Source: SLQH01 sp964612995
Lineage (GTDB): Bacteria > Planctomycetota > UBA11346
Assembly (NCBI GenBank): GCA_964612995.1
Contig: CAZTGE010000016.1
Span: forward strand, 1 to 43,914
Direction: 5' to 3'
Length of the DNA stretch: 43,914 nt
Shown: piece by piece, positions 8,522 through 17,380 of the stretch
Layout of the letters: every line of letters begins with the position of its first letter
Numbering within the stretch: the stretch's first letter is position 1
Position numbers and translations under genes: made by a program
The notes under the pieces: generated by a model
Databases searched by the model: none
What the model saw: only the letters and a program-made list of their open reading frames with translations
What the model was told of the DNA's origin: nothing

Positions 8522-9715
8522 TCACAGCGGCGTGACCGGTGCGCTGAAGCCGGGGGCGGCCCAGCCGACGACGCCGAGCTCGTGCGGCAGGCGGGCGCTG
8601 GCGTAGCTCTGGATCCAGGCGGCGTCGAGTTCGTGGACCTGGACCTGCTCGACACCGCGCCAGCGGCCGGTGCGCGTGGCGGGGGGATCGATCTGATGCA
8701 CCGTCTGCCGGGCGAGGGTGTCGACCAGACGCATGTGCGGCGTGGCCGCGGCGAGCGGGCAGGCCGGCAGGCTGCCCTCGCGCACGCTCGCCGCGGCGGC
8801 CCAGAGCTTCTGATGCGCTTCGTCTTCGGGGTCGCCGAACGCTTCGCAGCGCCCGTCGTGGTAACGGGCGACGAAGCCGGCGCCGCCGCGCAGGTAATGG
8901 ATGTCGGCCTGTTCGAAGCGGTAGCGGATCAGCGGACCGATCTCGGCGCTGCAGGTATGCGCGGTGGCGAAATGGATCGGGACGCCGGCGGTCGTGTCCA
9001 GCCGCAACGCGGCGGCGTCGTAGGTCTCGATCGGGTTGGCGCGGTAGAGCTCGCCGGCGACCCGGCTCGGCGTGGCCGCGGCGTTCGGCGCGGGGCCGAG
9101 CAGGAACAGGCAATGGTGGATGAAGTGGGCGGTGGCATTGGCTACCGGGTTGTCGTTGACCGGGCGGCCGGCGTCGTCAGCGCGGCGGCCGACCCAGTCG
9201 CTGCGTTGGTAGTATTCGCGGTTGCGCGGCCACAGCACCAGGGTGTGCAGCGATACAGGAGCGCCGAAACGCCCGGCGGCGATCGCCTGCTTGAGCCGCG
9301 CGGTGCTCGCGGCGAAGGACCACTGGAAGCCGATGGCGGTGAAACCGGGCGCCTCGGCGCTGATGGCCTGCATCTGCTTGAGTTCATCGAGGCTGCCGGC
9401 GACCGGCTTCTCGCACAGCACGCTGATCGCGCGCGAGCGCAAGAAACAGGTCTGCTCGGCGTGGCAGGGGATCGGCGAGGCGATCACCGCGAGATCGACC
9501 CCGGTGAGGGCGGCGTCGGCGGCGGTGAGGTCGGGGAACAACGGGATCCTGCGCCGTGCGAGTGCGGCGACCACGTCTTCGGATCGCGGCGCGGGATCGA
9601 TCGCCGCCACCAGTTCCACGCAGGCGGCGGGCGGTGGATCGAGCAGGGCCAGGGCGAGTCCACGGCCGAAACCGCCGATGCCGATCAGGGCGATGCGCAC
9701 AGGGGGAACGCTCAT
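8522..9715 (-). CDS. Gfo/Idh/MocA family oxidoreductase
   Basis: Residues 7-20 form a Rossmann nucleotide-binding loop (IALIGIGGFGRG). A CEKPVAG motif places the conserved lysine at about residue 103, as in sugar and inositol dehydrogenases of this superfamily. A C-terminal beta-sheet domain follows, with 'NATAHFIHHCLFLLG' contributing the conserved histidine region. The 397-residue length is normal. It probably oxidises or reduces a sugar or cyclitol with NAD(P); the substrate is unknown. The frame runs far upstream (to 10213) only because the DNA is GC-rich; ATG 9715 has GGAG about 9 bases before it and starts right at the Rossmann strand. It ends 65 bases from the ychF start on the same strand, so the two may be co-transcribed. 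Confidence 0.9.
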   Translation of the reverse strand: MSVPPVRIALIGIGGFGRGLALALLDPPPAACVELVAAIDPAPRSEDVVAALARRRIPLFPDLTAADAALTGVDLAVIASPIPCHAEQTCFLRSRAISVLCEKPVAGSLDELKQMQAISAEAPGFTAIGFQWSFAASTARLKQAIAAGRFGAPVSLHTLVLWPRNREYYQRSDWVGRRADDAGRPVNDNPVANATAHFIHHCLFLLGPAPNAAATPSRVAGELYRANPIETYDAAALRLDTTAGVPIHFATAHTCSAEIGPLIRYRFEQADIHYLRGGAGFVARYHDGRCEAFGDPEDEAHQKLWAAAASVREGSLPACPLAAATPHMRLVDTLARQTVHQIDPPATRTGRWRGVEQVQVHELDAAWIQSYASARLPHELGVVGWAAPGFSAPVTPL

Positions 9716-9787
9716 GGGTGTCGGTCTCCGCGCGCACCCTCGCGCAGAGCACCGCGTTGACAAGCGCGGCCCACGCTCAGCGATCCA

Positions 9788-9948
9788 GGGCGACTCAAAG
9801 CTCGCGCATGAGGGCCACGCCGCGCCTTCATCTGCGTCACTACGGCCCAAGTACCAAAGAGGGTCGGGCGGTTTGACGCAGGTGGAGGCGAGGCAGGGCA
9901 TGCCGACCTGATGAGCGGCGCTCCCGGGGCGAGCTTTGAGTCGCCCCG
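9788..9948. mobile_element. MITE-like palindromic element, copy 1 (with nested insert)
   Basis: Perfect 18-bp terminal inverted repeats, GGGCGACTCAAAGCTCGC at 9788-9805 and its complement at 9929-9946, bound a non-coding 161-base element. A 13-bp direct repeat, GCTCAGCGATCCA, flanks it at 9775-9787 and 9949-9961, as expected for a target-site duplication. The right copy of that repeat contains the stop codon of the gene ending at 9951. Compared with copy 2 (17281-17357, opposite orientation), this copy carries about 80 extra bases in the middle, which themselves form a palindrome. It encodes no transposase, so it would depend on a trans-acting enzyme. Confidence 0.7.
9824..9889. repeat. Nested palindromic (REP-like) insert inside copy 1
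   Basis: GCCTTCATCTGCGTCA (9824-9839) pairs with TGACGCAGGTGGAGGC (9874-9889), with two mismatches and a perfect 8-bp core (CTGCGTCA/TGACGCAG). This segment is absent from the second copy of the surrounding element, so it looks like a later insertion of a different palindromic repeat. Confidence 0.5.
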
Positions 9949-9950
9949 GC

Positions 9951-11996
9951 TCAGCGATCCACGGGCCGCTCGCGTCCGTGACGCGTGAAGAACCGGTCGA
10001 TCGGCGCGCGGGCGAGCGGATGCACGCGTTGCTCGAGCGCGGTGGCGAGCGGGCGCAGGGGGGTCGGGCTGAGGTAGGGCGAGGCGAACACGGTGGCGGT
10101 GATCCGGTGCTGCAGCAGCGGATCGGCGTCGAGCGGCAGCTCGTTCTCAGCCTGGGCCTGCAGTCGGCGGGTGAGGATGTGCAGCAATGGGAGGGAGTTC
10201 TCGCTGCGGGCACGGTGCACGACCGCGCGCACCAGGGCGTGATCGGTCGAGCGCGCGATGAGCCGGCGCACCGCGCTGTCGACCGCGGCGCTGCGCCCGG
10301 CGATGAAGCGCAGCACGGCTTCGCGTACCACCCCCGGGTCGGGGTCCTCCTGCGTGGCCAGCCAGTGGACCGCGATCAACGGTTCGGCGGCGCAGAGCCG
10401 GATGAGCAGGTGGCGTTGCTCGCCCTCCGTCGCGGTCACGAACAGCTGGCGGATCTCCACCGCGCTCGTGGCCAGGGCATCGAGCTCCGGCAGCGGAAGC
10501 CAGCCGAGCAGGCCGGCGGCCGCCTCGGCGCCATCTTCTGCACCGGTCCAACGGTCGCGCAGGCTTGCGGCGTCACCTACTCCCCAGCCGCTGGCGCGTT
10601 CGAGACCGGCCGGGGGCCAGGAGTAGCCGAAGTGCGCCGGCGGGTCGCCGCCCGTGCGCTGCGGCCAGGGATGGGGCCCCTGGATGAAGCGGTCGCGTTC
10701 GACCGGCGTGAGCCCGAGTCCGGGGATCGCCTGGACCAGCTCCCGCACGTTCCGGCCCTCTTCGAGCAGATCGGCCAGTTGCTCGAGGTCGCGCCAGGCC
10801 AGGTGCCGTCCGGCCTCGACACTGCGATGGGCGAGGTCGAGCCAGCCCTGGAGCGCGATGCGCGCGTGACCGGCGTTGTCCGGATGCAGCGAGCGGGTGA
10901 AGCGGGGCCAGGGTTCCCAGGCCAGCTGCCAGTCGGCCGTGCCCGGACCGGTGTGGGCGAAGGTGTCGAGCCGGCCATCGACCAGTCGCAAGGCGAGGGT
11001 CAATTCGTCGGCACAGCGGGCGATGTCATTGTGTATCGCGTAGGCGGCATCGTGGCCGGTGCCCAGCTGGCAGTAGCGGGTGCCACCGGGAACGGCGACG
11101 AGGTGGTTGTCCATGTCGAGGCTGAGCGGATCGGAGATGAAGCCGACGCCGGATTCACCACCGAGGATCAGCGGTACGTTCTGGCGACGGCAGGTGGCGA
11201 TCAGTTTGGTGAAGCCGGGCGCGCGGCGCGCGTCGTCGACTCCGATGCGCCAGCTACCGTGCGGGTCGAGGACAACCTGGGTCGTGCTGATGTCGCGCGC
11301 GACCGCGAGCGCGCTGTGTTCCGGGTCGTGGATCACCGGCAGGCCGAGCGCGCCCCAGGCGAAGGAATCGCGGCGCAGACCCGCCGCACCCACCAGCGCG
11401 GTGCTGTCGGGTCCGGCCGCTTCGGTGGCGACCACCAGCAGGGGGATGCGGTGTTCCCAGTCACCGGTTCCGAGCGTGCGCAGATGGTGCGATCCGAGCA
11501 GAACCACCGCCTGGATCGGCCCGCCGAGGCGATCGCGCAGCTGACGCAACAGGGGGGCGTCGGGATAGCGGCGTGGCGAGCAGACCAGGATCCGCACCGG
11601 CGCCTTTGGGGGGGGCGGGTCGGGGCATCGGATGCGGGCCAGGACGCGGTCGGCGAGAGTGAGCACCAGCTCGCGGCCGGCGTAGCTGGTTGCCAGGTCC
11701 GGTTCGATCCGGGTAGCGAGTACGCTCGAAGGGAGTGCATGGGGCCGTTGGAGGGCGTGCTGGGTCCAGGTCAGGGGCAGGGGGTGTGCCGGGGCCTTGG
11801 GGGTGGCCGGGAGCGCGAGGCGCAGCGCATCGAGCTGGGCCGGGGTGGCCGCCGGGCGCAGTTCGAAGGCGACACGCACGGCGCCGTCACGCTGGAGCGT
11901 CATCCACGGCCCGGCACGCAGGTGCAGCGGCTCCGTGGCCCACGACCACGTGGCGGTGGCGATATACAACACGAGCCCCGCGATGAACCGGTACAT
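9951..11996 (-). CDS. Secreted protein of unknown function, HEAT-like C-terminal half
   Basis: The 681-residue product begins with a Sec-type signal (MYRFIAGLVLYIATATWSWA, cleavage likely after ATA or SWA). The middle contains a strand-rich domain ('VRILVCSPRRYP', 'IQAVVLLGSHHL', 'IPLLVVATEAAG') with the spacing of a metallophosphoesterase-like fold but without the usual DxH and GNH metal motifs, so I do not call it an enzyme. The C-terminal third is built of short helical pairs ('RHLLIRLCAAEPLIAVHWLA', 'VVREAVLRFIAG') like HEAT repeats. It is 50 bases after the preceding gene and is probably the fourth gene of a secreted-protein operon. A palindromic element has inserted directly at its stop codon. 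Confidence 0.68.
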   Translation of the reverse strand: MYRFIAGLVLYIATATWSWATEPLHLRAGPWMTLQRDGAVRVAFELRPAATPAQLDALRLALPATPKAPAHPLPLTWTQHALQRPHALPSSVLATRIEPDLATSYAGRELVLTLADRVLARIRCPDPPPPKAPVRILVCSPRRYPDAPLLRQLRDRLGGPIQAVVLLGSHHLRTLGTGDWEHRIPLLVVATEAAGPDSTALVGAAGLRRDSFAWGALGLPVIHDPEHSALAVARDISTTQVVLDPHGSWRIGVDDARRAPGFTKLIATCRRQNVPLILGGESGVGFISDPLSLDMDNHLVAVPGGTRYCQLGTGHDAAYAIHNDIARCADELTLALRLVDGRLDTFAHTGPGTADWQLAWEPWPRFTRSLHPDNAGHARIALQGWLDLAHRSVEAGRHLAWRDLEQLADLLEEGRNVRELVQAIPGLGLTPVERDRFIQGPHPWPQRTGGDPPAHFGYSWPPAGLERASGWGVGDAASLRDRWTGAEDGAEAAAGLLGWLPLPELDALATSAVEIRQLFVTATEGEQRHLLIRLCAAEPLIAVHWLATQEDPDPGVVREAVLRFIAGRSAAVDSAVRRLIARSTDHALVRAVVHRARSENSLPLLHILTRRLQAQAENELPLDADPLLQHRITATVFASPYLSPTPLRPLATALEQRVHPLARAPIDRFFTRHGRERPVDR

Positions 11997-12030
11997 CGCG
12001 GGGCTCGCGCATCTGGCGTGCCAAGCACTG

Positions 12031-12048
12031 GACCGGCGGCAGCCGGTC
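12031..12048. terminator. Intra-operon hairpin
   Basis: GACCGGC and GCCGGTC form a perfect 7-bp stem with a 4-base loop in the 50-base gap between two leftward genes, starting within the stop codon of the upstream one. No T-tract follows on the minus strand. It may attenuate the last gene of the operon or protect the upstream message. Confidence 0.25.
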
Positions 12049-13954
12049 AGGGTATGGTGTCGGCCTGGTCCTCGACCTCCGCCTCGGTCCCGGCGTTGTC
12101 TGTGCTTAGCGGCATCTCCATGTGGCCGAGGTAGGTGAAACCGGCCGAGTCCATCCAGGCCACACCGGCGCTCGCGCCGAGGGTGCCGGCGAGCTCGTTC
12201 TCACTCGGCAGCAGCGAGACGAGCGTTTCGGGGCCCATCCCGGGCGGCATCCCCTGGTTGCCACGCATCATCATCATCTGGGCGAAGGCGCGGACCTGGG
12301 TCTTGAGCAGTTTGAGCGTCTGCACGGTGGCCGCCTCGGCGTCGGTCACGCCGACCATCACGCCCTCTTCGCGCGGCAGGAACCGCTTGGCGGCGGTGTA
12401 GGTCTCGGATTGGAGGAAGCAGTCCTCCGGCGCAGGCGGATTGGTCAACATCGACATCATCCGGGTGTCGACCTGATTGCCGACACAGATCACCAGATGC
12501 CCGGCACCTTCCATCAGGGTGGCCATGGTGCCGCTGCCCTGGGGGTGGGGGATGCGATGACCGGTGAAGCCCTGCTCGTCGACCGGCTCGGCGCCCATCA
12601 TGCCGAGGAAGTTGCCGGCGAGGCCGAGCAGCTTCTTGGCGATCTGCTGGTCGTTCATCGGCCAGGCGAGGGCGAAGCTCTGGGTCGGCATCTCGGGCCC
12701 GACGGCCATGCCGGCGTCGGGCGCTTCGGTGATCGGGAGGTTGACCATCACCACTTCCTGGCCGAAGGCGGCGAGGACGGTGTCCATGTCGGCCCCGAGC
12801 ATTCCCTTGGCCTGCATCTCGACGTTGAGAAAGCCGTTGCGGGCCTCCTGGTCCCCGGTGATGGAGAGCACCATGTCTTTGATACCGTTATAGAGGCTGG
12901 CGAGGTCGCAGCTGATCAGCCCGTAGCCGATGGCTTCCTTGCTGAGCCATGCCGGCGGTGCGACGGCGATCGGCATCTGGTCCATCAGCGCCGGGATGCC
13001 GGTGCGCGGAGCGGGCATCTCGGCGAACATGCCGGAGGTGAACACGCCGGCGGAGTCGGCGCCCATGGTCAGGGCGAAGCGGTCGCAGTCGTGCAGCCCG
13101 AGGCCCTCGATGACCTGCTGCAGGGTGGTGCCGTCCGGCCCCAGGGGCTCGAGCATCGGCAGCGCCTCGTAGAGTGCCTTGGCGCGCCCGAAACACTCGA
13201 CCAGCGGCAGCTCGTACTCGCGCAGCGACTGGATCGAGGGGCTGGCTTCGATCGCCGCGGCGAAGACGCCGGTGCCGGGTGCGCCGCGGGCGATGAGCAG
13301 GTCGGCCATCGCCTGCTTGACGCGGTCCTCATGGCGAAGCTCGCCGATGACTGCCAGTGCGCGTCCGCCGTCGGTGAACAGGAAACAGCTGGCTTCATTG
13401 TCGATGCGTAGCTGGGTCACCGGGATCGCGTCGATGGTCGTTTCGAGCATGGCGAAATCGGGTTCCCTGGCGAGCTCGGGATCGGCCTCGGCTGCCTGCT
13501 GTTCGAGCATCGTAGCCAGGCGTTCAAGGGCCTGCATGCCGCGGTCGAGCAGGTCCTCGCCCGGCTCGATCCAGCCGTAGCCGACGACCACCGGGTCGGC
13601 GTCAGACGCCGGCGGCGGGTACACCGCCAAGGCGGCGCCGCAGCTGCCGCTGAACAGGGTGCCGACATCGTCGAGCGTGAAGCCCCATTCCTCCATCGCG
13701 GCTTCGGCTTCGGCCAGTTCCGTGCCGGCCGCCATCTTGATCATCGACACGACGCGCTTGCAGCGGTCGGGATCGAAGAACACCTGCCCGGCCTTGGTCT
13801 GCATGATGAAGTCGCAGAACTCGCCGGTGCGGGGGGCGCGCATCGCGAGTACGGTCTGCTCGGGCAGCGCGTGCCAGATCGGTTTGGTCTCGGCGCCGGA
13901 TGCGGCGCTGCTCAGACACAGGATCAGCAGGGCCGCGAAGGTCGAGGTTCTCAC
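12047..13954 (-). CDS. Secreted protein of unknown function (DUF3352-like character)
   Basis: The start is GTG 13954, overlapping the protease stop as GTGA, with AGGAG 8 bases before it. The 635-residue protein has a signal peptide (RTSTFAALLILCLSSAASGA) and then a long soluble mixed alpha/beta region rich in acidic residues and methionine, including a 'QMMMMRGNQGMPPGMGP' stretch near residue 570. The 'WHALPEQTVLAMRAPRTGEF' beginning resembles periplasmic proteins of the DUF3352 type that start with 'P.dt...v...d...'. That resemblance is weak and no activity is assigned. Its place between a trypsin-like protease and another secreted protein suggests an envelope role. Confidence 0.75.
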   Translation of the reverse strand: MRTSTFAALLILCLSSAASGAETKPIWHALPEQTVLAMRAPRTGEFCDFIMQTKAGQVFFDPDRCKRVVSMIKMAAGTELAEAEAAMEEWGFTLDDVGTLFSGSCGAALAVYPPPASDADPVVVGYGWIEPGEDLLDRGMQALERLATMLEQQAAEADPELAREPDFAMLETTIDAIPVTQLRIDNEASCFLFTDGGRALAVIGELRHEDRVKQAMADLLIARGAPGTGVFAAAIEASPSIQSLREYELPLVECFGRAKALYEALPMLEPLGPDGTTLQQVIEGLGLHDCDRFALTMGADSAGVFTSGMFAEMPAPRTGIPALMDQMPIAVAPPAWLSKEAIGYGLISCDLASLYNGIKDMVLSITGDQEARNGFLNVEMQAKGMLGADMDTVLAAFGQEVVMVNLPITEAPDAGMAVGPEMPTQSFALAWPMNDQQIAKKLLGLAGNFLGMMGAEPVDEQGFTGHRIPHPQGSGTMATLMEGAGHLVICVGNQVDTRMMSMLTNPPAPEDCFLQSETYTAAKRFLPREEGVMVGVTDAEAATVQTLKLLKTQVRAFAQMMMMRGNQGMPPGMGPETLVSLLPSENELAGTLGASAGVAWMDSAGFTYLGHMEMPLSTDNAGTEAEVEDQADTIP

Positions 13955-14916
13955 TGGGTGGTCTCCTTGTTGGGCTCTGGTTGCCCGAAGGGCGGATCGA
14001 GATAGATGAAGCCGTTCTGCGGCTGGGACTCGTCGTACAGGAAAGCCTCACGGTTCTCCAGGAAATCGATCAGGTCGCGCCCCGGAATGCCGAAAGCGAG
14101 GCCATCGAAGAACGCCTGCTTGGCGCAGGCGATGCCGACCACCTCGCCGCGGGCATTGAACAGCGGACCGCCGCTATTGCCGGGATTGATCGAGGCGTCG
14201 GTCTGGATGAAGCGCAGCCCGCCCATGGTGCGAGTGGTCGATGAAACGATACCTTGGGTCACCGAGCGTTCCAGGCCCAAGGGATTCCCGATCGTGAACA
14301 CCAGATCGCCGACCGCGAGTTCATCCTGGCGACGCGGCTGGGCCAGCATGACCGTCGGCAGCTCACCGTTTTCGAGTTCCTCCGGGTCGAGGCGCAGCAG
14401 CGCGATGTCGCGCAGCGGCTGCAGGGCCACGATGCGCACCCGCTCGAGTTCGTGCCGGCGATAGCCGGACTCGCCACCCTGGAACAGGGTGACCGAGATG
14501 CGGGTCTCGCCCTGGATCACGTGGTAGTTGGTCACCATGTAGCCATCGCGGCTGAGGATGAAGCCGGTGCCCAACCCACCGGGAGTGGAGACCTTGACCA
14601 CCGCATCGCCGAAGCGCTTGACGTGATCGCGGACCGACGCGGGCCGGCCGTTGCCGGTGGTGAAGATGTCGTGACGCCGGGAGCTCTGCGGGGCGGCGAC
14701 GTCGGCTGCCACCTCCACGCTGAGCACAGAACGCATGGGGATGGTGAGCGCATCGTAACCGAGGTCGAGCACGAGCGAGTCGCCGCTCTCGCGCAGCACC
14801 GGCGCGGTGAGCCGGGCGCCGTCGTGCAGGACCACGGTCTTGACCGCGCCAGCGAGCGGGCTCAGCGCCATGGCGCAGGCGAACAGGCCGGCGCAGATGG
14901 GGCGGATCGGGATCAT
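13951..14916 (-). CDS. Trypsin-like serine protease, S1C (DegP/HtrA-like core without PDZ)
   Basis: The catalytic triad is complete: His132 in TNYHVIQ, Asp170 in LRDIALLRL, and Ser248 in NPGNSGGPLFN. A GTGFILSRDGYMVTN strand precedes the histidine and 'IGNPLGLERSVTQGIVSS' lies between, as in DegP/HtrA. An N-terminal signal (residues 1-24) exports it, and residues 25-85 form a small beta-rich domain. No PDZ domain follows the protease; the protein ends after about 321 residues. The likely role is cleavage of envelope proteins. ATG 14916 has GGAGGA 6 bases upstream and overlaps the preceding stop as ATGA, so it is translationally coupled to both neighbours. The longer frame to 15006 is unlikely. 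Confidence 0.93.
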   Translation of the reverse strand: MIPIRPICAGLFACAMALSPLAGAVKTVVLHDGARLTAPVLRESGDSLVLDLGYDALTIPMRSVLSVEVAADVAAPQSSRRHDIFTTGNGRPASVRDHVKRFGDAVVKVSTPGGLGTGFILSRDGYMVTNYHVIQGETRISVTLFQGGESGYRRHELERVRIVALQPLRDIALLRLDPEELENGELPTVMLAQPRRQDELAVGDLVFTIGNPLGLERSVTQGIVSSTTRTMGGLRFIQTDASINPGNSGGPLFNARGEVVGIACAKQAFFDGLAFGIPGRDLIDFLENREAFLYDESQPQNGFIYLDPPFGQPEPNKETTQ

Positions 14917-17165
14917 CGGTTGTCCTCCTCGGTCGCGTTGCTGGCCTGCTGTACGGCCTCGTCCGGGTGGCGCCGGCCGAGGTAGACCAGCATCCGGTCG
15001 TGGCACAGCAGCACCAGGTCACGGTGGGCGTCGCCGTCGAAGTCGGCGGGGGCGACCCAGCGCGGCTGGGGGTCGTTGCGGGAGCTGCGCGCATTGCCGC
15101 CGTAGGGATAGCGGCGGTCGTCGTAGACCTGCCAGTCAAGCAGCGGGACCAGTTCTGTGTCATCGAGGCGGTAGAGATCCAGACGATGGTTGGCATCGTC
15201 GGTGACCAGGACCTCCTCGCCCGGATCGGCGGTGAAGTCGGCCACGAACAGACGGCTCCACTCGGCGTCCTCGCCGACCGACGCGCCGCTGCGATCCTCG
15301 ATATCGACCCGGTCGACCAGTTCGAGCTCCCAGGGGCGACCCGGCGAGAGCCGGGTGGTGGCCTGCTCGGCCTGCAACAACAAGCCGAGCACGGGATCGG
15401 CCGCGAGGCGCTCGCCGCCGGGCAGCTCGACGCTCTCGACCGGTCGCTGCACGCCTCCGGGATCGGCGGCCATACGATGGATCCAACCGCCGCCGAGTTG
15501 CAGCGCCCAGCCCTCGCCGGAATCGAGTACCACGTAATCGGTGAGCTGGCGATCGTCGAGCATCACCTGGTCGGCGACACGCAGATCGTCGTCGAGCCAT
15601 TGCAGCACCCCGCCGGCGAGGCGCGCGACACGCACGCCGCCATCTGGGCCGGGATGGAGGCGCAGGCTGTCGAAGGACACGCTCTGGCGCGGGAAGGGGC
15701 GTTCATCGATGCCGTCGTCGCCGCGTTCGAGGATCCGCGCGCCGGCAGCGAACTTGTCGCGCACCAGCAGGCGGTCGCCGCCGATCCACAAGGCCTGTTC
15801 GACCTTGCTGCCGGCGGCGGTGAACGCGGTGATGACCGGTTGCTCGTCCTCTCCGGTCCAGCGGTGCAGCAGCAGGTCCTCGCCGGAGCGCTGGATCCAC
15901 CAGCTGGTCTCGCCGACGTGGTCGAGCGTGAGCAGGGTGCGCTCCTCGGCCGTGTCGCTGAAGGCCCAGACCTCGGGGAAGGACATCCGTTCGCCGGTCC
16001 ACCGGCTGCGGTGGATCTCGCCCGAGGCGGCGCTGCGCAGAAGCACGGTGCCCGGGCGACGGGCGACGGTGATCGCCGCGACCACGTCGTCGATACAGGG
16101 GTAGGAGGCGGCGTCCTGCCAGCCGTCGTCGGTCAGGGTGTAGCTGAGCATCCGCGGTTGCTCGCGGTCGAAGAGCAGCAGCGCGCGCTGCTCGCCCAGT
16201 CGCACGCCGGTGCGGGCGGCGCGGGCGTTGGCCCTGGAGAGCGACAGCTGTTCGCGACGCCCGAAGCGTGATTCCTCGCCGCGGGCCAGGGTGTAGCGGC
16301 GCATCTCGCTCTGGTTGTGACCGGGCAGCGCCATGACCGCGGCCGGCCCGCTCGCTTGCCGGACGACCCCGGCGGTCCGCAGCGGCTGATCGGTGATCAC
16401 GGTGCCGGCGTCGAAGTCGCCGTCGTGGTTGCGCCGCCAGCGCAGCGCGTTGCCCTGACCGCCGATGAGCTCGATCAGATCCTCGGCGCCGTCGCCATCG
16501 AGATCGGCGACCCACCACCATTGCCGCCCCTCGGGATTGCGCGGTTCGAGCCAGCGTGGCTCGGCCCCGGGTTCGAGCAGCAGGCGTTGCACGCCGTGGG
16601 CGCAGGTGATGAGGATCTCGGTGCCCGCGGCGGTCTCCAACAGGAGGGGGGCCACGCTCGAGAGCGGAGGAGACCACAACAGGCGGCGATGGTAGCGCTG
16701 TTGCCAGACGCCCTCCGCGTCGCGCACGAAGCCGAACAGGTGGCCCTGTTCGGCGACGACCAGCAGGCCCGGCCCGTGACCGGGCACAGTGGCGGCGAGC
16801 GCGTGTTGCGGCAGGCGCTCGATGGCGATCTCGTCGATGGCGATCGCACGCGGGGCGGGCAGGCGGTTGATCGCGGCCGTATCGTCGTCGGACTGCGCCG
16901 CATCCTCGCGCTGATCGGGTGCGACCCAGCGATAGACGTCGACGCGCGACTGGCGGTAGTTGGCGATGATGATCTCATCGTCGCCGTCACCGTCGGCATC
17001 GCCGACGGTGAAACGTGGGGCCTGGTCCTTGAGCTTGAGCACGTGCATCGCCTGCCAGCCGGGGAACGGCGGTGCGGTCGCCTCCGGTGTCGCGGCGGCG
17101 AGGTTGCCACTGGCGAGGCAGAGGGCGGCCAGATGTGCGAGCAACGTGCAAGACTGGTTCGGCAT
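14913..17165 (-). CDS. Secreted FG-GAP/VCBS beta-propeller protein
   Basis: A 750-residue protein with a signal peptide (SCTLLAHLAALCLASGNLAAA) and calcium-binding FG-GAP/VCBS blades: 'FTVGDADGDGDDEIIIANYR', 'WVADLDGDGAEDLIEL' and 'VAPADFDGDAHRDLVLL' near the C-terminus, with more degenerate blades between. Such propellers mediate protein or carbohydrate contacts outside the cell. ATG 17165 has GGAG 6-7 bases before it. It is the first gene of a leftward operon in which the next two genes overlap by 4 bases each. The adjacency with an S1C protease is compatible with a substrate, adaptor or sensing relationship, which is inference. Confidence 0.85.
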   Translation of the reverse strand: MPNQSCTLLAHLAALCLASGNLAAATPEATAPPFPGWQAMHVLKLKDQAPRFTVGDADGDGDDEIIIANYRQSRVDVYRWVAPDQREDAAQSDDDTAAINRLPAPRAIAIDEIAIERLPQHALAATVPGHGPGLLVVAEQGHLFGFVRDAEGVWQQRYHRRLLWSPPLSSVAPLLLETAAGTEILITCAHGVQRLLLEPGAEPRWLEPRNPEGRQWWWVADLDGDGAEDLIELIGGQGNALRWRRNHDGDFDAGTVITDQPLRTAGVVRQASGPAAVMALPGHNQSEMRRYTLARGEESRFGRREQLSLSRANARAARTGVRLGEQRALLLFDREQPRMLSYTLTDDGWQDAASYPCIDDVVAAITVARRPGTVLLRSAASGEIHRSRWTGERMSFPEVWAFSDTAEERTLLTLDHVGETSWWIQRSGEDLLLHRWTGEDEQPVITAFTAAGSKVEQALWIGGDRLLVRDKFAAGARILERGDDGIDERPFPRQSVSFDSLRLHPGPDGGVRVARLAGGVLQWLDDDLRVADQVMLDDRQLTDYVVLDSGEGWALQLGGGWIHRMAADPGGVQRPVESVELPGGERLAADPVLGLLLQAEQATTRLSPGRPWELELVDRVDIEDRSGASVGEDAEWSRLFVADFTADPGEEVLVTDDANHRLDLYRLDDTELVPLLDWQVYDDRRYPYGGNARSSRNDPQPRWVAPADFDGDAHRDLVLLCHDRMLVYLGRRHPDEAVQQASNATEEDNR

Positions 17166-17280
17166 GGATGACTCCGGGGAACACGGCGGCATATCGACAC
17201 GCCGGGCATGGTCCCGGGCGCGAGCGCATCAACCTAGCAGCTCTTCACAGGCGTGAACAGGAAAAGCCGTTGCGGCCCGG

Positions 17281-17357
17281 GGCGACGCAAAGCTCGCCCC
17301 GGGAGCGCCGATCACCAGGTCGGCATGGCCCTCATGTGCGAGCTTTGAGTCGCCCTG
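17281..17357. mobile_element. MITE-like palindromic element, copy 2
   Basis: Inverted repeats at 17280-17297 and 17338-17355 (17 of 18 positions pair, with a C where copy 1 has T) enclose about 40 bases. Read on the minus strand it matches copy 1 (9788-9948) along nearly its whole length, apart from copy 1's ~80-base central insert. A 12-bp imperfect direct repeat (GTTGCGGCCCGG at 17269-17280 and GTTGCGGGCCGG at 17358-17369) flanks it. It sits 11 bases beyond the Sua5 stop, so both copies in the window lie immediately downstream of a gene end. Confidence 0.65.
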
Positions 17358-17380
17358 GTTGCGGGCCGGGGCGCAGTGGC

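Noticed and set aside
9951..11996. Metallophosphoesterase function for the secreted HEAT-like protein
   Set aside because: The strand spacing is suggestive but the metal-binding DxH, GD and GNH motifs are missing.
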